This document shows, piece after piece, positions 48,698 to 61,514 of a DNA stretch of 64,000 bases. Below the pieces are notes generated by a model. It was not told where the DNA came from. It saw only the letters and a program-made list of their open reading frames with translations, and did not search any database. A program made the translations under genes and the position numbers. This DNA is from Paramecium octaurelia (Eukaryota > Ciliophora > Oligohymenophorea > Peniculida > Parameciidae), in assembly GCA_905182995.1 (NCBI GenBank), contig CAJJDP010000160.1, positions 202,342 through 266,341 on the forward strand, written 5' to 3'. Within the stretch, counting starts at the first letter, position 1. Each line of letters opens with the position of its first letter.

Positions 48698-49031
48698 AAT
48701 CAGAAAAATATCATTTAAATCATTTATTTTCTCCAAATTATATTGCTTTTTGTAGTTTTTAGGTGATACTATCAATCACAATCTTGCTTAAAATTATAAA
48801 ACTTCTAACTTTTCACTTCCTCTATAAATTTTCTCAATTTGACTAAAATAATTATTATTTTTTCAATATCTTTTCATTCTTTTTTAGATTTTATTATTTC
48901 ATTAATTAACTCTTATAAAGTCAACCTTTCATTCAAATTTTTTGGATTTCAATATGCCCTTTCTGAAAAATTGAATGGTTTCTTTCTGAAATTCATAGTG
49001 ACAAAAAATTATAAATAAGTTTTATTTTAAA
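48698..49031. other. Intergenic, weak coding traces
   Basis: About 330 bp. The minus strand shows short Lys/Glu-rich pieces in several frames (EFQKETIQFFRKGILK) broken by TGA. No gene called. Confidence 0.4.
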
Positions 49032-50252
49032 ATGATAGAAGTGGATATTCCAGATATTAAATGTTTAATTGAAAACCATACTCAATGCATCTAATAGGTT
49101 TGTTTGAATAAATAGTGCACAGACTTAAGATTGATTTGCAATTAATGTCTTAAATAAGGAATCCATTAACAGCACATGAAAGATGTTTAAGGATTGAACT
49201 AATTAGTCAATTTTATTGATAATAATAATAAGTAATGTGATAGTCTATGTGAATCGATATGCAAATAAGGAGATCTTGTTTTGGACTCATACTTCAAATT
49301 GAAAAATGAAATTAAAAACAAATATTACATCTCAAAGGAAAGGCTTTTGAAGATAGATTCTAATTAACTGAATTAAGCAATTGGTTAAATGATATCTCTT
49401 GCTGATTATAAAATATCTATCTCAAAGATTATCACAGATTTATCAAATGAACATAAGTTGAAAATAGACAAATTAAAATAGGAATTATTAATAAAGACAG
49501 TGAATTTATCTTAAGTCAGCAAAGATGACGAGAAGTCATCTACGAATTTATTTAACAAGGGTAGGTTATTGAAATTTTTCTAGGTTTGGCTTTATTTAAT
49601 AGTCAAAAATTCGATGATGCCCTTTAAGTAATTGATTAGACTTTGAAATTGAATCCAAACAATAGAGATTCATTATGGTGTAAAGGTAATTCATATTTTT
49701 AAAATAGGTGAATGTTTAATAATGAAAAACAATTTAAAGGAAGCTGTGAATTTTTATAATTAAGCCATATCTGTAGATTCAAAGCATTTGAACTCACTCT
49801 CATCTAAAGGTAAATAAATCCTTAAAATTATAAGGTGATTGCTTAAGAGGGCTTGGATAATTCAATGAAGCCATAATATTGTATGATTAAGCATTATCCA
49901 TTAATCCAAAACACTTGGACTCTTTGTATGGTAAAGGTAAATTTGCTTCATTATCAATTAGGGGATTGTCTAAGAGAGCTTGGTAAATATGATGAATCCT
50001 TAAGATGGTTGAATTAAGCGCTTTAAATCTAACCAAAGGATTACTTTTCACTTTAATCAAAAGGTAATTTATAGTTATATAATCAACTTATAAAGGTATG
50101 TGCTTACAAGAAAAATAGAATTTCGCTGAAGCTTTAAACTGTTTCGAGTAAGCTTTAAAAATTTCGCCAGTTGATCAATTTATCAAAATGAGAAAAAGTA
50201 CATATATTAATTCATTGCAGATAAATGTGAATAAGCCTTAAAGAAGAATTGA
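49032..50252 (+). CDS. B-box-like zinc finger plus TPR protein, one TPR per 102-nt exon
   Basis: 356 residues after introns 49561-49583, 49686-49707, 49810-49834, 49937-49961, 50064-50095 and 50198-50220. The N-terminus has Cys/His pairs spaced like a B-box (CLIENHTQC, CLNKQC, LICNQCLKQGIHQQH), then a helical linker. From about residue 176 come five TPRs with consensus K-G-x-C-L...L-x-E-A...Y-x-Q-A-L-x-I-x-P-K. The five exons between successive introns are each exactly 102 nt, i.e. 34 codons, and each intron is phase 1 inside the K-G of the repeat boundary. TPRs mediate protein binding; the architecture is common in ciliates. Function unknown. Confidence 0.78.
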
Positions 50253-50963
50253 GTAAATTAAAATTAAAAAAATAAAATTAATTAGTATTTACATTTATTA
50301 GTTTAAATAAATAATTTCCTATTAATATAGATTTAAAAATCTCTACTTAACAAAATAACAATCATATTTCTAACTATGCTGGATTAAGCTAAAATAAAAT
50401 TTAAAGAGATCCTTTATATATTTTGTTATCAAAGTTGATTGATTGTAGCTCTGTTAAAGAGATCGCATTAAATAATAATCATATAAATTGATCATAATGT
50501 GGTTCTTCATTTTGTTACTTTACCTCAAGGTGAGTACACTTTCTTTTTTTGTTATAAATAATGCCTTACGTTATAGAAATTTATCTTTTTGATAGTTAAA
50601 ATATCTAACTGAAATAGTTTAATAAATTGTTAATCCTCCTAAGTGGAAATGTATTTTGAAGTGATAATTCTATATAATAGAATAAAATTCATGAGTAAGT
50701 ATTTTATTAATTAATTAATTATATCATTGTCCATTTAATTTATAATGTTACTTAATCTTTATTCTTAATGTATTCGTAATGGTAGTATTTAATCAGAAGG
50801 TTACTTTTAGTATATTTGCAATTATGTATTAGTTAGTAAGTTAAAATAAAGTATACTCCTATAAATTTCTAAACCCTATTGCTATATAAATATAAAAATG
50901 ATAATTTGATATAAATATCTACTGTTTTATATATAATATTTCTAATCATGTCGATTTATTTCA
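50253..50963. other. Intergenic between convergent TPR genes
   Basis: About 710 bp, AT-rich. A TPR-like fragment is not evident here; near 50290-50560 a few coding-like codons occur without a frame. No feature called. Confidence 0.4.
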
Positions 50964-53368
50964 TCATTAGTGTTCCATAGATGCGTATTCCAATTCCAAC
51001 ATATATAAACCTTTCACTAAAGATGATATTCATATTACTATAATTCTATTAATACTCTTCATTACAAGGATCTAGACTTACAGCTTGTTATGAGTATAAT
51101 GTCGCTTCTTTAAATTTCCCAATTTTTATTAAAATTTTTGCTATTATTATAAGATTAAAAATAAGACCCATTAAATCTAATGCATAATGAGCGTTTGGAC
51201 AAATCTTTAGACCTTTATTAATCCAAAAAATGGCGGCATCATTTTTATTTAGACGTTCTAATGAAAGACCTAAAGTTTGAGTCAAGAAAAATTACCTATG
51301 TTAAATATAGTTACTTCATTCTAAGGATCTAATTCGTGTGCTTTCAATAAATATATAATCGATTAATCAAACATTTGCAAGCTTAATAATGATCTTCCTT
51401 TTTTGTTAGTCAAATTATAATTTACCCATTAGATTCCATATCCCAAATTCTGTTTAATGGAGTTTAAGGGCTTCACTTAAAGATAAAACTGCTTCTTAAA
51501 ATCTAAATGAATTAAATAGAGCCTTTCCTAAATTTGTAATTTTTAACACATTTACCTTTCAAAAAATATCCCAAATAATTATTTGGATTTAAAGCAATTT
51601 CTTCGTTAAAAATCTCAATTGACTCTTCATTTCTCCCTAAATTATATAATGCTATTCCTAAAGTAATTATGCTAAAATTAAATTTACCTTTCCTCAATTT
51701 GTATTCATTATTTTTTGGATCGCTCTTTATAGCCCTATCTAAATATTCAATAGATTCTTCTTCTCTTTCTAGATTTATTAATGTAGATCCTAAATAATTA
51801 TTAAAAATTAACCATACCCATAAAATAATTTAGAATAGGATGATCTTTTGTTATTGAAAGGGCTTATTCAAAATACTCAACAGCCTCTTCTAGCCTATTT
51901 AAATGACTTAATGCTAATCCTTAACTATTAAGTTGTAAAAATACCTTTGTTACCAAGAGCTATATCACCTTTTGGGTTTAATTTAAGTGAAATATCAGCA
52001 AATTTAATCGCCTCTTCATGACGTTTTAATTAAACTAATGCTCCAGCTGGAGTAAACTTTAAATAGTATTTTACCTATGGTAGCGTAAGGTATATAATCC
52101 TACTAACTTAATCTAATAGCTTTTAGACATTGTTAGATTGCTTCTTCAGGTCGCTTTAAATTAGCTAGGGTCCTTCCTAAAAAGATATAAAAATTTCTAC
52201 TAAAATTACCCTTGATATCATAAGCCAAGTCGAAATTTTCATCCATTTAAATTAATTTATCACAAATTTCAAGAGCTTCTTGATATCGATGTGATACATA
52301 TAATGCCCTTGCTTGTATTAATGTAATTATATGATACCCTTAGTAGCATAAGCACGTTTTTAACATGTAGCATTTGAAAGTTCTTGATCACACAATTTAA
52401 TGGCCTCTTCACATCTATGTAAATTAATTAAGGTAGAAGCTAAAAAGAATTTCTATTGAAAATTACCTTTATTTATATTTATATTTAACCCAACTACATT
52501 GTCACCAAGCTTCTGAGCCTCAATATAAAATTTGTAAGCTCCGTCAAAGTCATCAACGCTTTCTAGTGATTACCCTACATTAAAAATAAAAAAATTAATA
52601 CCTAGCTCAATTAGAAATTCTTGATTACTAGGATCTATTTTTATTGCTTCATTAAAACATTCAAAAGCTTCTTCATATTTTTTTAAAAGAGTTAATGTCA
52701 TCCCTAAAATAGTTTGTAGATATATTCTACCTTTGTGAAGAATTAGTCGTTAATTTTTTGGATTTAAAGCAATTACTTGATTAATATATTCCCAATACTC
52801 ATCATATTTATCTAATTTTACTAAAAGTTTTGCTTAAGAGTTAAAATATAATATTACCTTTATGGATGAATAATTCACCTTTATTTTTATTTTCTTCGAG
52901 AAGTTCGTTCTCTATAATTTTTTCTTCTGTCTCTAATAAAGCTAACTCATAAAATATCTCATCAAATTTATATGAATTATTAATTATTTCTTTAAATTGA
53001 TATACTTATAAGATTACATTCTAAATATTCTTCGTTGATTGCCTTGTTTTGTTCTTATTTTGCTTCATTTGTTATTGTGATATTTTATTATTATTATATC
53101 TCTTCTTACTAATCTTACTAAATCATTTTCTTTAAGTTAGATAGATACTATCTTATTTCTATTATTTTATTTATATTATAAAGATATTTCTTATTTTTTA
53201 ATTAAATTCAGAGATTTTCTGATAAATTCTGACAATTTTTCATAATGAAACTACTAATATTGATGGGCTTCATAAAATTTAAGTTAATCGAACTGCCTTT
53301 CGAGGTTCCTAATGTGGATGCCAAGCTTAACTATCCTAAAACAGAAAATAGTAAATAAACTTATTCAT
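50964..53368 (-). CDS. Long TPR-array protein with B-box-associated N-terminus, one TPR per exon
   Basis: ATG 53368 is followed by three introns (53336-53360, 53118-53148, 52990-53017). They join IHIRNLERQFDQLKFYEAHQ (helix-linker type), a Gln-rich stretch, and INEEYLEQIINNSYKFDEI. About a dozen or more TPRs follow, each on its own exon. Introns I located exactly include 51790-51817, 51658-51687, 51528-51555 and 51270-51295; exons 51818-51919, 51688-51789 and 51556-51657 are each 102 nt. A sample repeat reads IALYNLGRNEESIEIFNEE, then ALNPNNYLGYFLKG. A 22-nt intron near 51015-51036 gives the end MLELEYASMEHQ. I did not trace every intron. Same architecture as the neighbouring convergent gene; likely a related scaffold. 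Confidence 0.72.
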
Positions 53369-54239
53369 GATTCCTTAACTTTGTTTTGAATGTATCTCTA
53401 ATAATATATATCAAAAATTTTATATATTAGATGTCATCAAGAGCATTTAAAAATGAATTATAATTTAATATATACCACTTCGCTGTTTCAATTATCTACT
53501 ATTTAAGTACTAATTAATTAGTTCATATTCTCACTAGATCAGTTAGAACCTTATAAAAAGACCACATTTATAATCCCGATGTTTTTCTAACCATATAAAA
53601 ATATGTGAATTAATCTATAGCACATGGTTTAAAATTATAATTTATTAATTAATTAGAGAATAATTATACTATTATTTAATTCATGCTAGAGAAAAATGAG
53701 AAGGCAAAGAAGAGTAAGACTTCTCCTTTAAATAATTCACTACAAAAAGAAATTTAGGCATAAGACATTCATTTATGTTGAAAACTTAAGCTAGTTATGA
53801 ATTATGATTAAATTCTCATAGACTTCATCAATATTAGACATGCGTGCATAAGCGCGTAAAGAAGAATGTTTTTATAATTTATTATCATAATTTGTTTGAA
53901 TATATTTGAATTTATTGGTAGATTATATCAAATACTACAGCTGAAGAAGCTAGACATTTAATGAAATTATAATTATAGTATTTTCATGCTTCTACATCTC
54001 CAAGTTTATCGCTAAAGCCAAATTTGATAAGCATACGTTTAAGCCTGAATGTAATTATAAAAGAACTGATGGACTTCGTAGTCATATTCGCAATAAAAGG
54101 AAGAAATCTATAATATAAAAGTATATAATTCAAGAAAATGTGCTTTAGTTCAATAGGAAAGATTAAAATAACAAACAGAAGTTAAAATATTTAATAATAT
54201 TTAATAACATTAACCTATAAATCTAATTATAAATCAATC
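53369..54239 (+). pseudogene. Degenerate region with a zinc-finger-like fragment
   Basis: From about 53990 the plus strand is open and coding-like (FYISKFIAKAKFDKHTFKP, then CNYKRTDGLRSHIRNKRKK). The C...H spacing and TDGLRSHIRNK resemble a damaged C2H2 finger. No start is found, and before it an ATG near 53683 (EKNEKAKKSKTSPLNN) runs into TGA. Probably remnants. Left of 53683 is AT-rich spacer. Confidence 0.35.
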
Positions 54240-55855
54240 TACCTTTCTCATTTAAAGAATAAAAATGTTTAGGATCAATAAATCATGCTTTATCCAACCA
54301 AATTATCGCATCTTCATTTTTATTTAACAAACACAGATCTAGAATTTAAAGACTCAATAAAAAGATTCAATATTTAATAAATAATATTTTGTTAAATGTA
54401 GCTGTATAAAACTTTTATAATTTCGTTCAAAGGAATCAATTGAATTGTTAAATAAAAATGAGCATCTTCTATTAAATAATATAACCAATTGATTTTATCA
54501 AACACCAGTTTAATCCTCACAATTCAAGGATACATGTTAGTTGTAATTATCAAATTAGCAAAATTGATATATTCTTTATTTAATTTAGTAAATAAAGTTT
54601 GTATGCAAAGTTGAGTTATAAATTGGGTATGATAATTTGTCTATCGAAAAACATTAGCAGCTTATTTGATGCTCAACTCCACTGATTATTTAACTTCTTA
54701 ATACTTTTATCATGTCATTCAAACTCTCGTATTGTTATATTCTTAGAAATGAAAAGTTTGGCAAAATGAAATTTATGAATAAATATATGCATCCAATAAT
54801 AGAAATATCAAAAAGCAATCTTAATTATTAACTTAACACTTCGAAAATTAATTAATCAAAACTCTTTATCAATAATGAATAATCAACAAAATATCTAAAT
54901 TTTAAAGTTTAAGCTTGTTTTGAGAAACCAACTTTAAGAACTATTTGAATCACCATTTGTTAACATTAAAGAATTATTAGTACTTTATTAAATGCTGCTT
55001 TAATAACAAATAAGGATACCAGAGAAAAAGAGATATTTAGAAAAGAGACGAATTTTCTATTGAAACAAAGAGAAGAAAGTCAATAATATATTTCAAAAAT
55101 TTTGAAAGCATTTATTATTTGTAGATTGTGTTTAATTAATTCATAAGATCAAAATGGTACTAAAATTTTGTTTCTATTGATGATTATTAAACTAAATGAA
55201 ATTAATTTCAAATCTTATATAGATTATTTTCTCTATATAAACAAATTTTAGAAATTAAGCAAAGAATCTCCTTTAATATCATATGAGTAAAAAAATATAC
55301 ATTCTATATTCCTACTCCATAATTAAAAAAGAGCACATTTTCCTTTCTAACTATTTCTTTCAAACTATAACAATTTGAATTATTCAGAGTATAAATTATG
55401 AGAAAAGCAAATTTATACAGAAGATCAAGTATTCTTTAGTTTATATTATTGATTAAGAAAAATAATCAAAATATTGTCAATTTAATTGGATTAAATCTTC
55501 TTTGTTTGTTTGATTCGAATGTTTGCTAACCGAAATCAATAATTTAATCATTCTCAAAGTTTTAAATGCACATAAAAGCTGTTTTACTTGTTGATTTATT
55601 GATTTATTTTGATAAGTTTGATGAATTTTTCAGCTACTTCGAAATTGGGTAAAAAATGTATCAAGAAATATAAACTTCTTAGATACTTCATAATTCGCTC
55701 CAATGTTTCCAAATAATTTTACATTTAACAGCCAGGTATTTTGCAAATTTTTTTATTATTTAAATCACCTTAAAATTATGCATCATCAAATAAATGCAAA
55801 CTGTATCAGTTCTCGTGAAGGTTAAAGTGTGGAAAAGTAGTATATGAAAAAATTA
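54240..55855 (-). pseudogene. TPR gene remnant followed by featureless AT-rich DNA
   Basis: The minus strand near 54265-54335 reads LNKNEDAIIWLDKA, then TGA, then FIDPKHF: clearly a TPR of the same kind as the 50964-53368 gene but with a stop inside. Similar damaged LNKNE-type pieces recur near 54440. This fits an eroded duplicate of the neighbouring TPR array. From about 54700 to 55850 I see only AT-rich sequence with no gene. Confidence 0.5.
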
Positions 55856-55859
55856 AAAA

Positions 55860-56160
55860 AAGGATTTCCCTACATCTACTACTGCTAGAATTACACCCAA
55901 AGGCTAAAATTCCCTGCGTCGAATCCAAAAAACCTTCTTTTAGAAGGTTTTTGCTGTCCCCTCAGAAAGTAGCCTTCTTAAACTGTGATAGTTCTATGGT
56001 CTAGCTAAGGATCGGTAACTAGTACACACGAAGTCTAAAAGACTTGGTGGCTTCCGGAATACCATCCCTGGAAGCCTAACTGTTTGCTTGGCTTGTACTG
56101 CCTGTTGCTAAGGTGATTGGCCAATCTTCTAACCTAAAGTATAACAGTTGATTTTTGCTT
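55860..56160. ncRNA. Candidate structured non-coding RNA locus
   Basis: About 300 bp stand out from the AT-rich surroundings by much higher GC and by several perfect hairpins: 55931-55949 (AACCTTC TTTTA GAAGGTT), 56031-56045 (AAGTCT...AGACTT), 56049-56055 with 56070-56076 (GGCTTCC/GGAAGCC) and the palindrome 56115-56126 (GATTGGCCAATC). No frame is coding. A T-run follows on the plus strand (56151 onward), and on the minus strand a T7 run follows the other end, so either strand could be an RNA polymerase III transcript. I could not match it to rRNA, tRNA, U1-U6, SRP or RNase P from memory. Strand and family undetermined. Confidence 0.4.
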
Positions 56161-56900
56161 TTTCTATTTATTTGTATTTTCAGTATTTAAGATTTTCTAT
56201 AAGCAGACTTCTTAGATAAGCGTTAGATTCTCTTTTTCCAAAAACGGCTCACTTCATTTAATAGCTCCTTTTCATTTTTAGAACCATTTAATAAATAAAT
56301 GGTTGCTTAGAAATTATAACTTTTTGTGATGAATATTTTTGGATGAGTTAATAACACTTGAAGAATAAACTTGGATTTATAAAATTTCATTCGCTAAGTT
56401 GATTTTAGTAAAATAAATTTATCAAAGTTCAAATTAAGTAATTATGTATGCTATTCAGTTGGTTGAATGACAGCTTTCTTTCTTTCTTGATAAAATTTCA
56501 TTTGGATCTGTAAACATCTCTAGAAGAGTTCTTTCGTTGGCAGTACTTCGATATGTATCAAAATCTGTGAGATATTAATTAAATTTCTGATTTTTGTGCT
56601 TAAGTTAGAGAAGCCATGAGCTTAGACCAAATCAATTTACAAAGAATGAAGATTCTAAAAATAATTTCAAACTAAAGAAAGAAACCTCAATATGTAAGGG
56701 ATGAATTAAATAAATAGAAGGATTTATAGAAGTGAAATATATATGTTAGGTTAGGGATAATGGATATTGGAATTCTTAATCGAGCTTCTTAAGCTTGTTG
56801 TATCCAAATTGAAAGATTTTACATAAATGTTAAAGGGATCGCAGTGCCGAGTCTTCACTATGATTAAGGATTACAAAATAAAGAAGCCAATGCATATAAG
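56161..56900. other. Subtelomeric AT-rich stretch
   Basis: No intact gene, RNA or repeat recognised. Short open pieces on both strands are broken by TGA. Confidence 0.4.
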
Positions 56901-59900
56901 TTAATTGGCAATAATAATGAAAATCAAGAAGATTTAAAATAGTCAGAAAAAAGTAGAATAAAAGGATAAATGTAATTTGTAGTTGACCATGCATCAGGTG
57001 TCACGTAGATTTAGAAATTATCATAATTCGGCTAATCTAAATTTGTAATCAATTATATGGAAGGAGAAGTTTGGTTTTAAAATCAGTAATACTTCTATAA
57101 AAAAAGAATATCTCTAAAGTCATTGGAATTGGACAATGTTACCATTTGTTTAAATCTCAGTGTTAGTATATATTGTCTTGACAATCAAATTATGTTCTGA
57201 ATGACGTGATGAATACTATCTATGTAACAGTAATCCAAATATAAAGGTATTAAAAACTGAACACTAATGATTCAAGTGCAAGATGACCACCTACACATTC
57301 TACCTATTCTTACTATATATTTGAAAACAATACGTATAAAATAATGCAATTTTATTAAATAAATTATTGATTGAAGTTAATAATTCCTTTTACTGGTCTT
57401 AATTAAGTCTAAACATATTCAACTCCGATAGATGTAAAGCACATTTTATCTGCTATTGGGTTAATCCTTCTTAATTACCTCTTATAATAAATAAACTCTC
57501 AAACTAATACAGTAATTCGACAATATATTGTCAAAAGATGTCCCTTTTTTAAATCCACCAGAATAATTAAAATTCATGTGAATCATGCAATGATATTTGC
57601 ATTACTTTGGTCAAACAATAGCTCAAATTATTTTGTCAACCTTCAACAAGAGGATATATTTTGAATAACTCTAGTGATTAATTTTGACGTCTATTGACAG
57701 CTTATGCGATCTTAACTGATGCATATGGCTGTTATTAATCTTTTTGTATTCTACTCTTAATTGCTCTTGCATTTAATAAATATAAGAATATGTTTCAGCT
57801 GTGTTATATTATGGCCTTAAGTCCTTCTTAAGTACAATTATTTGTCAAACTTGATAACACTACCAACACGCTCAATTAGTTGACCTGATTGTAATTTACT
57901 TTTCATAGCATCCAATATTTAAGGAGAGACATGAAAATTTTGTAATCTAAGACATTACTTTCTTAGAACCTAAAACTACCTTAAATATGTTTAACGTGAC
58001 GCCATCGTTGGATATTTTTGATAATTGCTACTCATATGCACCTTATTGAATATTCACATATAATAATTGTGTTCTTAGATCTGTCAGGTAGCATGTCCTT
58101 TTAAAACATATTTTTGGCTGTTGCTGGTTATTAATAATTATAAACGACAGGATAAAATGAGAGCAAAAGAGATGTCCTGATCATCAAAATCGCTGTTCAG
58201 TTTGTAGGACATCGAACTTAATAAATTAACAACCAAATAGAAATAGTTTATTTAGAATATAATATCCTTTATCGCTACCAGTATTATTTCTTGTTGTACT
58301 AATACATGAACTGCTAGTCAAGTTTGCACATCATTCATATCTGTATTAATATTTGACTTGTTAGTAATTGTTAAACTTTCGAGTAGAATCTAGGAGCCCA
58401 AATTAATTATCAAACCCCCGAAGCGCCTAGATGATCTTTTCACGTGCAGTTGCTAATCCAGTAACGTGAGATGAATGTGAAACATATACATTTAATTTTC
58501 CTTATAATTAATCAATCGACCACAAGTACTATTCTTACAAATAGTTAATATCATTAACTCTGATGCTACTTAATATGCATCAACTTTAGACTTATTTCCT
58601 ATAATTTCTTATTTAAATGCTAAAACTAGGCAAAACCTTCAAATTATATGCTAGTTTGATTAAGATCACACTTATGTTATCATGATGACTTTTCTATCTG
58701 AAACTATTTATAACCTTCGAACAGATCGATAAGTTGGTAATTCACTCCTTATACAAATACTTAATGCTTGAATTTAGATAATAGTTCTTTACTACATCTT
58801 TAAAGTGCTGTTCACAATTCACTGTGTGTGAATTAAGAAGAAGCGGTTGTGATCATATAAAGCTCAAATTCATAAAATCTGCAAAAGCATACTTATTACC
58901 AAGGTGTTTCATCCTGTATGAAATCTAAAACAATATCTTTAGATTAATGGTTATTTGTATTATAATATCAGATGCAAAGACTGATTATTGTGATGGCTTA
59001 AGACTATATAAGCTATTTAGAACACTCCATCAAATCATCTAGGGGTTAATGAAGTAAGTATTGTAAAGCATTTTCAACCCCTCTTTGTATCGGTTTTGCT
59101 TCTAGAGACTATTGATACTTGTTGAAGTAAATACATTAATTAGAACTTGTAATTCTCAGTTTCTATTATGTTGTTCTAATTACAGCATTTACTTCAGCTG
59201 TTGTATTAATTCTTAATTGAGGTTTATGAATGATATATCCTCTAATCTAGTCTTACTTGATAGAATTCAAACTTGTCAACTTTCGCTAACTAGATGGAGG
59301 TAGTCTAAATCATGGTATGCTTGGATTATACATTTTTGCGACATAACACAGTTAGCACTACTCATCGTGTTAAACATTTGCAGTTTGCACAGGTTAAAAT
59401 AACTAAAACGAAGTGGCTTTCTTCCTTGATTGTTGTTAATAATGCAATTTGTATGCTTGTTCTTTTATGATGCACAATTGAAGTGATCTATTGTACATCC
59501 TGATTCAAAATGTTTGAACTGTTTTTTTTTTTTGAGATTAGTCCTCCAAAGTTTAACCCAAACTTATGGATGCCGTCAAGTTATGCCTTTCAAATATGCA
59601 CGATATGTGTTTTATACTTATGGTGAAGTAAATCATAAGCTCGATTTTTTAGCAATAGAATTACTTCTGATTGATATAATACTTGTGATACTGTTTCTCT
59701 GTTAATATCGAATAATATATATCTCTTACACCTTATTTTGCTAACTTGCTTTTGATATTTGCATGGTGTTAATGTTTAATATTTACAAAGTTTACTCTGT
59801 AATCTCCTGATAATCATATTCAATATTCATCTTCTGTAGTGACTTTAGTAATACAAAGTTAATTCTACTAACAACAACTATCTCATATAAATTAAAGGAC

Positions 59901-61450
59901 TCATGATAACTATTAGATATACTTAAAAACTGCACCTAAGAATTTTACATAGTTGAATAAGTATGCTTTAGATACAAGTTCCTATTAAATTTATCTAATA
60001 TCAATACAAATAAAGGAAGGTTGTACTAAAGACTTGGTGAGATCACCTGCACTTGATAGATCTGAATTACTTCTCTAATGAGGCCTTCTCATTAATGCAC
60101 TATTCAATGCTTTATTTTGGCATCTTCTATTTCCTAATAGAACTCAAACTTTTTTATGCCTATCATCTTGACTTGTAAATTGATGCCTGCAATTAACGTT
60201 AAAATCTTTAAATGGTCACAAAATCGTTCAAACAATAGGAGATTATATTTACTGCCTTCTTGCTCCTTTAATAAATGTAATTCTTGTTGCAGCCAGTCTA
60301 GTGGAAATGCTGCCCAGCCCAAATTTATGTGATGATTGTTATACTTAACAATATTTTTCTTTAACTTTCAATTCATTCTGTATGAGACAACTGCTTGGTT
60401 AAAAGCGCTTCCTGGATTGTATTAAATGGAGAATATTCTGCATCCTGAAACATATTTCAAATGATTACTCATCATAAAAAGAAAGAAGTCTGAATTTCCC
60501 TTAAATCCGTGCCTTTCTATTAATCATTATCCTTCTTTCTCTAGATATGTAACTCTTACCTTACTTGAATATTTCATTTGTTCATCTTTTGTACCTGATT
60601 TTTTCGAATGCTAATACTGATACATAACCAGTTCCTTAGGTGTATAAGGTGGTAATAATAGAGCATATTCTATTTTAAGTTGTGCCTACCTTTGAGAGAG
60701 TTGTTATTACAGATATCCAAGCTCCAAATACAAAGTGTCGATTATAGCTATTATATTACTTGTGGTTCGCTGTTGTTAAATTACATTTTATAATGCCTAC
60801 AACTTGTGTAACTGGATGGTCATCCTCTATTCAAATAATTGTACTCCAAACGATCAGAGACATTGACTATTTATTGAGTGTTCAGAAGTTTATTGTGTTC
60901 TACTTCATGATGTCAATTAAAGCTTTATTGCTCTGCATACATAATAGCTTTTATTTCATAGATTGTTGCTGGATTTTATAAAAAAATTGACAATCATTAT
61001 TACACATTTTCTCAGATTAATGATTAATAAGAAAATTGCTTAATTGTATTATAAATGAACTTCAAATATACCAAGACTTTGTCTTGCTGGGATAGGTTGA
61101 AGTTGATGCGGTTATTCTTACTTCTATTATAGGGTTATGTAAAATGTGACTAGATTATGCAATAAGACTTCATTTGTTTGTTCAATCAAGAGATGCACCT
61201 ACTGTTGACTTTGAATAAGAGAATATTTGTATAATCATACCACTTAGGATTCATTTAAATATACTATACTGTTTGTGCTATCAGATATGCTAAGGATTTT
61301 ATTTTAATCAAGTGTAGTACAAATGTGATGTCAATTTGCTACAATTACTCTTCAAAAACTTTTTAATTTGCTGATACATGTAAATGTTTTAACAATGATA
61401 TTACTGTTTCTTCTCACGACCTTTTATGAAAGAAACACTCTCAAATCGTG
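56901..61450 (+). pseudogene. Probable decayed surface-antigen gene in subtelomeric DNA
   Basis: The sequence is coding-like in many short blocks but has no long frame. On the plus strand, blocks recall the Cys-rich repeats of Paramecium surface (immobilisation) antigens, with Thr/Ala-flanked Cys and Trp: about 57713-57750 (LTDAYGCYQSFC), 60709-60744 (TDIQAPNTKCRL), 60796-60830 (PTTCVTGWSSS) and 59555-59580 (QTYGCRQ). TGT/TGC codons are frequent, yet frames shift and TGA intervenes every few dozen codons. Surface-antigen genes are typically near telomeres, as here, with the 3' end toward the telomere. The call rests on motif flavour and location, not alignment. Confidence 0.4.
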
Positions 61451-61514
61451 ATGGATGTTTATTAAATTAAATGTATTATAGATCATATTCAGCTTTTATG
61501 AGGATTTATTCAAA

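Noticed and set aside
55862..55930. Minus strand contains GGATTCGACGCAGGG, like the start of bacterial tmRNA.
   Set aside because: No T-arm, no 3' acceptor partner and no tag frame; the rest of the locus does not fold like tmRNA, and the surroundings are ciliate nuclear DNA.
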